64,000 nt of DNA from positions 992,001 to 1,056,000 of the forward strand of contig LT629697.1 of NCBI GenBank assembly GCA_900100325.1, read 5' to 3'. Below, one piece after another: positions 17,571-25,700 of this stretch (positions within the stretch are counted from its first letter, which is position 1; every line of letters begins with the position of its first letter). A program made the position numbers and the translations under genes. This DNA comes from Frankineae bacterium MT45. Lineage in GTDB: Bacteria; Actinomycetota; Actinomycetes; Mycobacteriales; Jatrophihabitantaceae. The notes beneath the pieces were generated by a model. The model was not told where the DNA came from, ran no database searches, and saw nothing but the letters and a program-made list of their open reading frames with translations.

Positions 17571-18239
17571 GTGGCGAGCGAGGAGGGACGCCGGCCCTGG
17601 GTCGTCGGCGTCTCCGGCGCGTCTGGGACCGCGTATGCCAAGGCCGTCCTGACGGGGCTGCTGGACGCGGGGGAGGAGGTCGACCTGATCGTCTCCCGGG
17701 CGGCCCGCCTGACCCTCATCGACGAGGTCGGGTTGAGCTTCCGGGACGCCTATTGGCAGGACGATCTGGGGAGTTGGCTCGGACGTGACACGCAGGGTGT
17801 GCGCTACTGGTCAGCCGCTGATCTGGGGGCCGGTCCGGCCAGCGGCTCGTACCTGACGCGAGGAATGCTGGTCGTGCCGGCCAGTACCGCTGCGGTGGCC
17901 GGGATCGCCATCGGGCTGTCGAAGGACCTGCTGCAGCGGGCGGCCGATGTGACGGTGAAGGAGCGGCGCCCGCTGGTGATCGTGCCACGGGAGACGCCGT
18001 ACACCCGCTCGACGCTGCAGCACCTGATCACCCTCTACGACGCCGGGGCCGTCCTGCTGCCGGCGAGTCCCGGCTTCTACGGTGCACCGCAGAGCGTCCA
18101 GCAACTGGTCGACTTCATCGCGGCGAAGGTCCTGGACGCGATCGGCGTGGAGCACGATCTGATCACCCGCTGGTCGGGGGAACTGGGCGCGGCGCGCCGG
18201 GACCGCGAGGATGTTCCGCCTGACCGGACGAGCAAATAG
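17571..18239 (+). CDS. ubiX: UbiX-family flavin prenyltransferase
   Basis: 222 residues. Flavodoxin-like core with VGVSGASGTAYA near residue 13, VPASTAAVAGIAIGLSKDLLQRAADV, and KERRPLVIVPRETPYT; these are the FMN- and phosphate-binding segments of UbiX. Makes prenyl-FMN for UbiD. GTG start 2 nt after the prenyltransferase stop. The stop codon overlaps the -10 box of the next gene. Confidence 0.92.
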   Translation: MASEEGRRPWVVGVSGASGTAYAKAVLTGLLDAGEEVDLIVSRAARLTLIDEVGLSFRDAYWQDDLGSWLGRDTQGVRYWSAADLGAGPASGSYLTRGMLVVPASTAAVAGIAIGLSKDLLQRAADVTVKERRPLVIVPRETPYTRSTLQHLITLYDAGAVLLPASPGFYGAPQSVQQLVDFIAAKVLDAIGVEHDLITRWSGELGAARRDREDVPPDRTSK

Positions 18240-18242
18240 GCT
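18237..18242 (+). promoter_or_regulatory. -10 box of a probable leaderless transcript (Lrp gene)
   Basis: TAGGCT, 8 nt before GTG 18251; its TAG is also the ubiX stop. Confidence 0.5.
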
Positions 18243-18250
18243 CTACCGTT

Positions 18251-18730
18251 GTGGACACGACCGATCGGCAACTCCTGGACGCGCTGCGCAGCAATGCCCG
18301 CGCGACCTACGCCGAACTGGCCCGGGTGGTTGGCCTCTCGGCACCGGCCGTCCACGAGCGAGTCTCGAAGCTAGAGAGCAACGGGGTCATCACCGGCTAC
18401 CACGCAGCCGTGGCCCCGGAGTCGCTGGGCTACTCGATGAGCGCCCTCATCGGCGTGAACATGTCCGACAACGCCGACGTGGATGCGGTGGCCAGTGCGC
18501 TGGCCAGCGTGGTGCAGGTCGAGGACCTCTGGCTGGTGGCCGGGGATGAGTCCTACATCGCCAAGGTGCGGGTCGCTGACATCGGCGGCCTGGGCGTCGC
18601 GATGCGGGCGGTGAATGACGTCCCCGGGGTGCGCAGCACCAAGACCACGGTCGTCATCGAGACGAAGTTCGAGGGACGGGTCCAGTCCGCCGACACCACC
18701 AAGGCCGAGGACTTCGAACGTGCCGATTGA
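18251..18730 (+). CDS. Lrp/AsnC-family transcriptional regulator
   Basis: 159 residues: N-terminal HTH about 1-60 (DRQLLDALRSNARATYAELARVVGLS; APAVHERVSKLESNGVI) and C-terminal RAM ligand/oligomer domain about 68-145 (VEDLWLVAGDESYIAKVRV). GTG start is 11 nt after ubiX with no ribosome site but a -10-like box, so it probably has its own leaderless transcript. It may control the adjacent quinone operon or amino acid genes elsewhere. Confidence 0.9.
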   Translation: MDTTDRQLLDALRSNARATYAELARVVGLSAPAVHERVSKLESNGVITGYHAAVAPESLGYSMSALIGVNMSDNADVDAVASALASVVQVEDLWLVAGDESYIAKVRVADIGGLGVAMRAVNDVPGVRSTKTTVVIETKFEGRVQSADTTKAEDFERAD

Positions 18731-18805
18731 CGTCCCCGCCCGGACGTCCCCGTCCCCGTCCCAGAATGACGAAGCCCCCGAATGACAAGCGATAGTGAGC
18801 TGAAC

Positions 18806-19435
18806 ATGCACCCCAAGCGCCGAACCGGAGTCCGGGTGGCGATCCTGGTCGTGACCCTCGCTGGCGTCACCGCCTGCCACCACCAGAGCTCGGCGGCCGG
18901 GACGACCACGCCGGTCACCCCGACATCGAGTGCGGTGACCTCGTCACCGGAGGAGTCGCCATCAGAGTCGCCATCGGAGTCCCCAACGGCACCAGCGACC
19001 ACCCCGGCCGCGGCGACGACCTCAAGCGCGGCCACGACGTCCAACCCGGCAACGCCCAGCGGCCCGGCCTGCACGGGCGTGGATGTGAGGTTGGCCGCAA
19101 TTCCGCTCGGCAGCGCATCGCAGCAGACCTTCGTTCGGATCAGTCTCACCAACAAGGGTTCTGTGACCTGCACCATCACCGGCTACCCGGCCGTGCGGCT
19201 GCGCTTGAACGGCTCGCCTGTCGGTTCGGCGGCAACCAACTCGCCCACTCCGCCCGCTACGGTCACCCTGGCGCCGGGGGCAACGGCGTCCGCGCGGCTG
19301 GTCGCGAGCACGGCCTGCAACGCCCCGCTCTCCGACAGTCTCACGGTGATCCTGCCCGGTGATACGGCCGCGCAGAGTGCGGCCGCGCAGTTGCGGGCCT
19401 GCAGTATGACGCTTGAACCGCTAGTTCGAAGCTGA
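18806..19435 (+). CDS. DUF4232 lipoprotein
   Basis: 209 residues from ATG 18806 (GAG 6 nt upstream, and KRR directly before the hydrophobic stretch); ATG 18782 would add eight polar residues. Lipobox LAGVTAC, then a ~65-residue Ser/Thr/Pro/Ala spacer, then a DUF4232 beta-sandwich from about residue 88: CTGVDVRL, FVRISLTNKGSVTCTITGYPAVRL, ending in a Cys-containing strand. Anchored outside the membrane. Function not known. Confidence 0.82.
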   Translation: MHPKRRTGVRVAILVVTLAGVTACHHQSSAAGTTTPVTPTSSAVTSSPEESPSESPSESPTAPATTPAAATTSSAATTSNPATPSGPACTGVDVRLAAIPLGSASQQTFVRISLTNKGSVTCTITGYPAVRLRLNGSPVGSAATNSPTPPATVTLAPGATASARLVASTACNAPLSDSLTVILPGDTAAQSAAAQLRACSMTLEPLVRS

Positions 19436-19476
19436 GCGGAGCCCCACGGTCGGCGGGGTCACCGCCTGAACGTCTC

Positions 19477-19482
19477 TATAGT
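19477..19482 (+). promoter_or_regulatory. -10 box at the start of the glycan island
   Basis: TATAGT, then six G residues, then GTG 19489: a near-consensus -10 at leaderless spacing. Probably drives the FkbM-like/GT4/Wzm/Wzt operon up to 25515. Confidence 0.6.
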
Positions 19483-19488
19483 GGGGGG

Positions 19489-20190
19489 GTGAAATTGGCG
19501 AGATTCGCGTCGTGTGCGGTCAACGGCGAAGACGTTGTGGTCGCACGTGCTTTCGAGGCAGTCGCGGCACCGACCTACCTGCAGGTCCGCGACGGTGATG
19601 GTGGACGGTCGGAGCTCTGTGGCCTCGACGCGATCGGCTGGAAAGGTCAGAGCGTCCGAGTCGAAGCCCCCGAACTAGCCGCCAAGACCATCGCCGGACT
19701 CGAACTCGGGCCAGAAGTGCAAGTGGTGAGCCTTGACTCGGCTCGACTGGTCGGGCCAACGCTGGAGGCACTGCACGCCCGCGGTTCGCTTCCGTGGGTT
19801 GTGCTGGTCACGGTCAGCGCCGCGGAGCGGCCTCCGGGCGCCGGAAAGCCTGAACTGGCCGGTTACACCCACACCCTCTTCGACGGAGTCTCCGACTACT
19901 TCCTCCGGCTCGACCATCCCGAGTTGGCTGCTGGCCTGGGTTACCCGGCCTGCTCCCGCGATGACTTCACCACGCCAGCACAGCGGGAGCTGACGGTCGA
20001 ACTCGACGATGCCACCGCCGCCGCCGGCAAGTGGCAGGCCAAGGCACTCGCCGGGTGGAACGAGCACGCAGCATTCAACGCGAGCAGTGCCGCGCAGGAG
20101 CTGATCGCCATTCGCAAGACCGTCTCATGGCGCGTGACCAAGCCGCTGCGCGCGGTACGGGTACGGGCCGGCATCTGGCGGCGAAAGTGA
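19489..20190 (+). CDS. Degenerate FkbM-like protein lacking the SAM-binding motif
   Basis: 233 residues. The pattern follows FkbM methyltransferases linked to glycan clusters: FASCAVNGEDVVVARAF matches the family opening (NGEDV), GWKGQSVRVEAPE the GW(R/K)G..VE segment, SLDSARLVGPTLEAL the D-x-E-G-x-E region, and TLFDGVSDYFLRLDHPELAAGLGYPACSRDDF the FDG.N.FYV..HPEL...YP.C.FD stretch. But the SAM-binding VDVGA is QVRDGDG and the acidic LSIDVEG is VVSLDSA, so it is unlikely to bind SAM. The end (TVSWRVTKPLRAVR) resembles tails of glycosyltransferases in such clusters. First gene of the forward operon; GTGA overlap with the next GT4. Confidence 0.65.
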   Translation: MKLARFASCAVNGEDVVVARAFEAVAAPTYLQVRDGDGGRSELCGLDAIGWKGQSVRVEAPELAAKTIAGLELGPEVQVVSLDSARLVGPTLEALHARGSLPWVVLVTVSAAERPPGAGKPELAGYTHTLFDGVSDYFLRLDHPELAAGLGYPACSRDDFTTPAQRELTVELDDATAAAGKWQAKALAGWNEHAAFNASSAAQELIAIRKTVSWRVTKPLRAVRVRAGIWRRK

Positions 20191-21749
20191 CGGTGGCGGT
20201 AACGAAGGACGCCGCGCCAGCGAAGGTGGTGTTGGCTCAGCGGATCCTCGCCGTCGCCGCTGTCCTGCTCCCCGAACGAGTAGGCACGACTGGATCGGTT
20301 GCCCTGAACGCGTTCCGCCACGCGGCGGAGGTTGACGAGACGGCTGAGGAGATCTGGGCCGAGGCGGCCGCGTGCCTCGACGGTATCGTCGCTCGTCTCG
20401 TTGATGAGAGTGACCCGGCGGTGGTCTGGCTCGTGATCGCGGCGATCTCCACAGTCACGCCGGACTCCGATGAGGTTCTCGCCGCGCAGCGCGAGCTGGC
20501 GTTGCTCGACCGGGACGAGGCCGCGCAGTGGCTACTCGGAACGTGCATGGCCCTCGCGGTCGACCGGGGCAATCCGCGAATGCCGGTCAGGATCGTCGAT
20601 TCCGGGGTGCTCGTCGAGGTGGACTTCAGTGCCCGCTTCAACCTGCACACCGGCATCCAACGGGTGGTGCGATCGCTGGTTCCGCGGTGGGATCGCGATC
20701 ATGACATCGTCCTGGTGGCCTGGACGCCCGGCGGCGGGGCGATGCGCACGCTCGATCAGGACGAATCGACTCGGGTCCTGAAATGGGCCTCCGGTGGGGT
20801 GCGGACGCGTCAGCTGCGGGCCGCCGCCACCGACGAGCAGCCCTGGTCCCTGGTCATCCCGTGGCGCAGTGTGGTCGTGCTCTCCGAGGTTCCCGATCAG
20901 GGAGTGGCCGCAAAACTAAGCGCATTGGCCGAGTACTCCGGCAATACGGTGGCGGCGATCGGATATGACTGCATTCCCATCATCAGCTCCGACATGCTGC
21001 CGCCGGGCGAGCCGAACAAGTTCGTCAAGTACCTCAGCATGCTCAAGCACATCGACCGGGTAGCCGGTATCAGCGAGTCGGCTAGCAACGAGTTTCGCGG
21101 CTTCGTCGACATGCTGCCGGCGCAGGGGCTTAGCGGTCCTACCGTGACCACCTGCGTGCTTCCGGTGCAGACCCTGCATGAGTCGACCGCCATTCCCAAG
21201 CCCCCGGTCGAGCGGAACCTGGTGCTCTGCGTCGGCAGCTTTGAACCGCGCAAAAACCAGATGGCGGTGCTCTTCGCCGCCGAGCGGCTCTGGCGCGAGG
21301 GTGTCGAGTTCCGGCTGCAGTTCGTGGGCGGCGGCGGGGTCGGCACCGCCTTCCCCTCGTCCGTGAAGCGATTGGCTCGAAAGGGACGGGACGTCGGCAT
21401 CGCGGAGGCGGTCAGCGACTCGGCCCTGGACGAGCTCTACGCTCACGCGCGGTTCAGCGTCTTTGCATCTCTCCACGAGGGGTACGGATTGCCAGTCGCC
21501 GAGTCGTTTGCCCACGGAGTCCCTGTGATTACCTCGGACTATGGCAGTACCCGGGAGATCGCGGGCGACGGTGGGGCGCTGTTGATCGATCCTCGTGACG
21601 ACGACGAGCTCTACGCGGCGATGCGCGAGCTGCTGACGAGCGACTCCACCCTGGTTCGCCTCAAGCAGGAGTTGGCGGATCGGCCGATGCGCAGCTGGGA
21701 TGACTACGCAGCCGACCTCTGGCGTGACCTAGTGGAGGGTGCGCGGTGA
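20187..21749 (+). CDS. GT4 family glycosyltransferase with N-terminal helical extension
   Basis: 520 residues from GTG 20187 inside the previous stop. Residues 1-130 are helical and not recognised; then a GT-B fold: VEVDFSARFNLHTGIQRVVR in the first Rossmann half and LCVGSFEPRKNQMAVL, VFASLHEGYGLPVAESFAHGVPVITSDYGSTREIAG in the GT4 half with the E-x7-E motif. Paralogue of the next gene with the same layout. Both likely build one glycan on the cytoplasmic face before export by the ABC pair. A GTGA overlap joins the two. Confidence 0.87.
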   Translation: MTVAVTKDAAPAKVVLAQRILAVAAVLLPERVGTTGSVALNAFRHAAEVDETAEEIWAEAAACLDGIVARLVDESDPAVVWLVIAAISTVTPDSDEVLAAQRELALLDRDEAAQWLLGTCMALAVDRGNPRMPVRIVDSGVLVEVDFSARFNLHTGIQRVVRSLVPRWDRDHDIVLVAWTPGGGAMRTLDQDESTRVLKWASGGVRTRQLRAAATDEQPWSLVIPWRSVVVLSEVPDQGVAAKLSALAEYSGNTVAAIGYDCIPIISSDMLPPGEPNKFVKYLSMLKHIDRVAGISESASNEFRGFVDMLPAQGLSGPTVTTCVLPVQTLHESTAIPKPPVERNLVLCVGSFEPRKNQMAVLFAAERLWREGVEFRLQFVGGGGVGTAFPSSVKRLARKGRDVGIAEAVSDSALDELYAHARFSVFASLHEGYGLPVAESFAHGVPVITSDYGSTREIAGDGGALLIDPRDDDELYAAMRELLTSDSTLVRLKQELADRPMRSWDDYAADLWRDLVEGAR

Positions 21750-23383
21750 TACGTCGCCCCGCGCTGGGTCTCCGCTCCCTGCCCGCTCCGACGCTGCCGG
21801 CCGAGTTGGCCTCGGCCAAGGCGCTCGCCCTGCACATCGATCATCGTGGCCCGCGCCGTCGCCAGGCCCTGAGGGAGCGACTCGGCACGATCATCACCAC
21901 GCTGGGCGGCGACACGCGTCCCGACCACTCCAGCGTCGAACTCCTCGAGCAGGTCGAAGCGGTCCTGGCCAAGTCCGATCAGGACGGGATGTGGTTGGCG
22001 CTGGCGGTCATCGCCGGACGCCTGCCGGACGACGCGACGGTGATCAGCGCTTTCCGCCGATCCCGCCTCGACGGGCCACTGGCCGCGCTCGCGCACACCA
22101 TTATCGTGCCGCGGATTCCGCGGTCGCGTGAGGCGCTGGCGGCGAGGTCGTCAGCCGAGTCCCGCTGGCCAGAGGTGCGCGTCGAGACCGACGCCGTGCT
22201 GGTCGACCTCCATCACACGTCGCTCACGGAACTCGCCACCGGCATTCAGCGGGTGGCCCGGCAGACGGCGCAGCGTTGGGCCCGCGATCATGAGATCGTC
22301 CCGGTCGGTTGGAGTTCGGATATGGCCGCACTGCGGCGGCTGACTCCGGACGAGACCGCCCAGGCGCTCGGAACCGGTACCGGACCGGACGAGAATGCAG
22401 TCCGCATCGAGGACGAGCTCGTGATTCCCTGGCGAGCCACCTATCTGCTCCCTGAACTCATCACCGAACCGGATCGCCTGCGCGCGCTCCAGGGAATCCT
22501 GCACTTCTCGGGGAGTCGCAGCGGTGTCATCGGCTTCGACTGCGTCCCGATCACCTCAGCCGAGACGGTGGGTGATGGCATGGGCGGGGCCTTCTCCCGG
22601 ATGCTGGCCACTGTGGCCTACAGCGATCGAATCGCGACCATCTCCGACGCTGCCGCCCGGGAGTACTCCGGGTGGCGGCAGATGCTGTCGGGCGCGGGCC
22701 TGGCCGGCCCGCAGATCCAGGCCGTCGCACTGGCGGCGGAGGCACCGACGGCCACCGACGCATCGCTGGCCGCCTGCGCGAAGCTGCTGGACGCCGGCGA
22801 CTCGCCGATCGTGCTCTGCGTAGGCAGCCACGAGCCGCGCAAGAATCATCTGGCCGTGCTCCAAGCGGCCGAAATCGTTTGGCGACGGGGCGTTGACTTC
22901 ACCCTCGTCTTCGTCGGTGGCAACGCCTGGCGCAGCGAACGCTTCAGCGAGCGAGTTGAGGAACTGCAGGAGGCCGGTCGACCGGTCAAACTTCTCCGTG
23001 CCCTCTCCGACGAGGTACTCGGCGCGGCCTACACCCTGGCCGCCTGCGTCATCTTCCCTTCGCTGAACGAGGGATTCGGGTTGCCCGTCGCTGAGGCGCT
23101 GGCGGCCGGAACACCGGTCATCACGTCGAACTTCGGCTCGATGCGCGAAATTGCCGGTGGTGGGGGAGCGCTCCTTGTCGATCCGCGCGCCGATGATGAG
23201 ATCGCCGTTGCCCTGAATGACCTGCTGACCGACCAGGCGCTGAAGGCACGTCTCATCACCGAGGCCCAGGCCTTCAACGTGCGTAGCTGGGATGGCTACG
23301 CGGCCGCCTGCTGGCAGTACTTCGTTGCCGATTCGTCAGTACCCGAGAGAACGAAGGCGTCTGTGGAGCCGACATGTCAATGA
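21746..23383 (+). CDS. GT4 family glycosyltransferase, paralogue of preceding gene
   Basis: 545 residues, GTG start. N-terminal helical extension of about 150 residues, then VDLHHTSLTELATGIQRVAR, IPWRATYLLPEL and the donor-site half: LCVGSHEPRKNHLAVLQAAEI, FPSLNEGFGLPVAEALAAGTPVITSNFGSMREIAGGGGA. Ends MRSWDGYAAA-like (VRSWDGYAAACWQYF), as in its neighbour (RSWDDYAADLW), so the two arose by tandem duplication. Its 3' end overlaps the permease start by 10 nt. Confidence 0.87.
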   Translation: MIRRPALGLRSLPAPTLPAELASAKALALHIDHRGPRRRQALRERLGTIITTLGGDTRPDHSSVELLEQVEAVLAKSDQDGMWLALAVIAGRLPDDATVISAFRRSRLDGPLAALAHTIIVPRIPRSREALAARSSAESRWPEVRVETDAVLVDLHHTSLTELATGIQRVARQTAQRWARDHEIVPVGWSSDMAALRRLTPDETAQALGTGTGPDENAVRIEDELVIPWRATYLLPELITEPDRLRALQGILHFSGSRSGVIGFDCVPITSAETVGDGMGGAFSRMLATVAYSDRIATISDAAAREYSGWRQMLSGAGLAGPQIQAVALAAEAPTATDASLAACAKLLDAGDSPIVLCVGSHEPRKNHLAVLQAAEIVWRRGVDFTLVFVGGNAWRSERFSERVEELQEAGRPVKLLRALSDEVLGAAYTLAACVIFPSLNEGFGLPVAEALAAGTPVITSNFGSMREIAGGGGALLVDPRADDEIAVALNDLLTDQALKARLITEAQAFNVRSWDGYAAACWQYFVADSSVPERTKASVEPTCQ

Positions 23384-24300
23384 TGTCCTCGGCCGCGAGT
23401 TCCGCGGCCAGTGCGGCCCGCGCTGAGGCGCTCGCCGATGAGCCGATGCTCCCGGCGAGCCCGTCCAGTGGCGGACTCTTCAAGGGCACGGTCACGTCGA
23501 TCAAGGCCATCTGGCGGTATCGCGACCTGCTCGGACTGCTCTTCCGGCGTGAGCTCAAGGTTCGCTACAAGGACAGTTTCTTCGGCTTCTTCTGGACGTT
23601 TGTGCGCCCGCTCGCCCAGCTGCTGGTCTACACGATCGTCATTGGCCACTTCCTGGCCCGCGGAACTCCGGGTTACGCCGTCTTCGTCTTCTCAGGGCTC
23701 ACGATCTGGCAACTCTTCTCCGAGATCGTCACCGGCGGTACGGGCGCGATGCTGGCCAACGGCGGCCTGATCAAGAAGGTCTACCTTCCTCGCGAGGTCT
23801 TCACACTCGGAGTCGTCGGTTCGGCGCTCTTTAACTTCGTGATGCAGACGATCATCCTCGTCTTCGGGACTTTCCTGGCCGGCAAGGTGCCTACGGGTAC
23901 CCGTCTGCTCTACGCGCCGTTGTCGATCGTGATCGTGGTTCTCTTCGGGACCGGCCTGGCCTTCGTGCTGGGAGCGGTGAACGTCTATCTCCGCGACGTG
24001 CAGTACCTGGTTGAGGTCGCGCTCATGTGGGGGCTGTGGAGCGCTCCCATCGTGTACAGCATCAGCCTGGTAAGGAAGAGCATCGGCGGGACGTGGCTCT
24101 ACGACCTCTACGTCTGGAGCCCGATCACGCAGGCCGCACTTGGTTTTCAAAGGGCATTCTGGGTCGCCGGGACACCGAAGGACACCGTCGCCCATCTCGG
24201 TCGGAGCATGATCATCACGATCGGCGTGCTCTTCGTCTTCGTCTGGATCTGCCAGCGCATCTTCGCCCGGCTGCAGAGCAACTTCGCGCAGGAGCTGTAG
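23374..24300 (+). CDS. wzm: ABC-2 type polysaccharide export permease (Wzm-like)
   Basis: 308 residues; ATG 23374 has GGAG 5 nt upstream. N-terminal ~50 residues polar, then FRRELKVRYKDSFFGFFWTFVRPLAQLLVY, the classic entry to ABC-2 glycan permeases, six helices, and IKKVYLPREVFTLGVV. VYLRDVQYLVEVALMWGLWSAPIVY marks the second half. Forms the membrane channel of an O-antigen/teichoic-acid-type exporter together with the ATPase that follows directly. Confidence 0.92.
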   Translation: MSMMSSAASSAASAARAEALADEPMLPASPSSGGLFKGTVTSIKAIWRYRDLLGLLFRRELKVRYKDSFFGFFWTFVRPLAQLLVYTIVIGHFLARGTPGYAVFVFSGLTIWQLFSEIVTGGTGAMLANGGLIKKVYLPREVFTLGVVGSALFNFVMQTIILVFGTFLAGKVPTGTRLLYAPLSIVIVVLFGTGLAFVLGAVNVYLRDVQYLVEVALMWGLWSAPIVYSISLVRKSIGGTWLYDLYVWSPITQAALGFQRAFWVAGTPKDTVAHLGRSMIITIGVLFVFVWICQRIFARLQSNFAQEL

Positions 24301-25515
24301 ATGACCACATCCACGACCGTCGTCCGGATCGACGATGTCTCCAAGCGCTTCGTCATCCGCAAAGACAAGTCGCTCAAGGAACGCATCGTCAATCTCGGGC
24401 GATCGAACCAGCACAAGGACGAGTTCTGGGCGCTGCGCAATGTCAACCTGGAGATCGAGTCCGGCTCGACAGTCGGGCTGGTCGGCGCGAACGGGTCGGG
24501 CAAGAGCACGCTGCTGAAGATGATCAGCGGCATCCTGCAGCCGACCGAAGGCACCATCACCAGGCGCGGTCGGCTCGCGGCTCTGATCGAACTCGGTGCC
24601 GGCTTCCACCCCGATCTCACCGGTCGCGAGAACGTCTTCCTCAACTGCGCCATCCTTGGCCTGGACAACGCGCAGACGCTGCGCCAGTACGACTCGATCG
24701 TCGACTTCTCCGGCATCGAGAAGTTCATGGACACCCAGGTGAAGTTCTACTCGTCCGGTATGTACATGCGGCTGGCCTTCGCCGTCGCCGTGCACGTCGA
24801 CCCCGACGTCCTGCTGGTCGACGAGGTGCTGGCCGTCGGCGACGAGCCCTTCCAGCGCAAGTGCATGGACCGCATCCACAGCTTCCAGAACGACGGGCGC
24901 ACGATCATCATCGTGTCGCACGGCCTGGACCAGATCGTCGAGCTCTGCGATCGGGCGGTCGTGCTCGACCACGGCGTCGTGCAGGTCGACGGCGAGCCGG
25001 TGATGGCCCTGCGGCACCTGCGAGCCGACTTCGAAGTGACGCGCCAGGAGGAGCGGGAGCGGGAGCGTGGCCGCGAGCGGGACGTCATCGAGGTCGCACA
25101 GCGCCCAACCGCAGCGCGCGTGAAGTCGGTCGCGATCAACGATCTCCCCACCGGGGAGGTGGCGACGATCAAGCCCGGCGACGGCGTTGAAGTCCACATC
25201 ACGGTTGAGGCAGCCGAGCCGCTCAGCGATTGGCTTGTCGGTGTCGCGTTCTACCTCCCGGGTGGGCTGCTCGTCTTCGGAACCAACACAAAGCTGATGG
25301 ATATCAGAATGCCGGATTTGGTCGGCGAGCATACGTTCACGTATCGCTTCCCTGAGCTGTGGCTCAACGAGGGGTACTACGAGCTGCATGCCGCGATCGG
25401 GGAGTACAGCGGTGTTGAGATCGACCGGCTGATCGAGGCGGCCACGATCGCCGTTGAATCAACGACCGAGAGCATCGGCCCGCTGCACGCGCGGCCATCC
25501 ATCAGCTTTGAGTGA
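24301..25515 (+). CDS. wzt: ABC glycan exporter ATPase with C-terminal sugar-recognition domain (Wzt-like)
   Basis: 404 residues; ATG follows the permease stop directly, GGAG 6 nt upstream. Walker A GANGSGKSTLLKM near residue 63, signature YSSGMYMRLAFAVAV, Walker B DVLLVDEVLAVGD, and HGLD switch. After a charged linker (EERERERGRERD) residues about 270-400 form a beta-sandwich (VKSVAINDLPTG...VGVAFYLPGGLLVFGTNTK) of the Wzt C-terminal type, which in known systems reads the terminal modification of the glycan before export. A coiled-coil methyltransferase that could supply such a cap is encoded at 39487. Confidence 0.92.
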   Translation: MTTSTTVVRIDDVSKRFVIRKDKSLKERIVNLGRSNQHKDEFWALRNVNLEIESGSTVGLVGANGSGKSTLLKMISGILQPTEGTITRRGRLAALIELGAGFHPDLTGRENVFLNCAILGLDNAQTLRQYDSIVDFSGIEKFMDTQVKFYSSGMYMRLAFAVAVHVDPDVLLVDEVLAVGDEPFQRKCMDRIHSFQNDGRTIIIVSHGLDQIVELCDRAVVLDHGVVQVDGEPVMALRHLRADFEVTRQEERERERGRERDVIEVAQRPTAARVKSVAINDLPTGEVATIKPGDGVEVHITVEAAEPLSDWLVGVAFYLPGGLLVFGTNTKLMDIRMPDLVGEHTFTYRFPELWLNEGYYELHAAIGEYSGVEIDRLIEAATIAVESTTESIGPLHARPSISFE

Positions 25516-25635
25516 GCTGAGCTGACACACCGGGACCGAGTACGTGCCGGGAATTCCTAAGTTTCGCTCGTAGCCTTCCGATAGGAACTACAAGCATAGG
25601 ATTCGCGGCCCTGCGATCCGATGAACACTCGAAGC

Positions 25636-25656
25636 CAGGGGGATCGGGGCCCCCTG
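25636..25656 (+). promoter_or_regulatory. GC-rich hairpin in the wzt-lectin gap
   Basis: CAGGGGG (25636-25642) pairs with CCCCCTG (25650-25656) around a 7-nt loop. No T-run follows. Could end the exporter transcript or structure the leader of the lectin gene, whose CAGGAGA ribosome site is 32 nt further on. Confidence 0.35.
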
Positions 25657-25700
25657 ACCTTGGGTGAGCTCTGCCCGCACAACTCAGGAGAACCCGATAC

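Noticed and set aside
24027-25190. Plus-strand ORF in another frame over wzt
   Set aside because: Arg/His-rich frame-shifted shadow of the ATPase gene.
23692-25389. 565-residue minus-strand ORF opposite wzm/wzt
   Set aside because: Antisense to intact Walker A/B and permease motifs; no recognisable domain.
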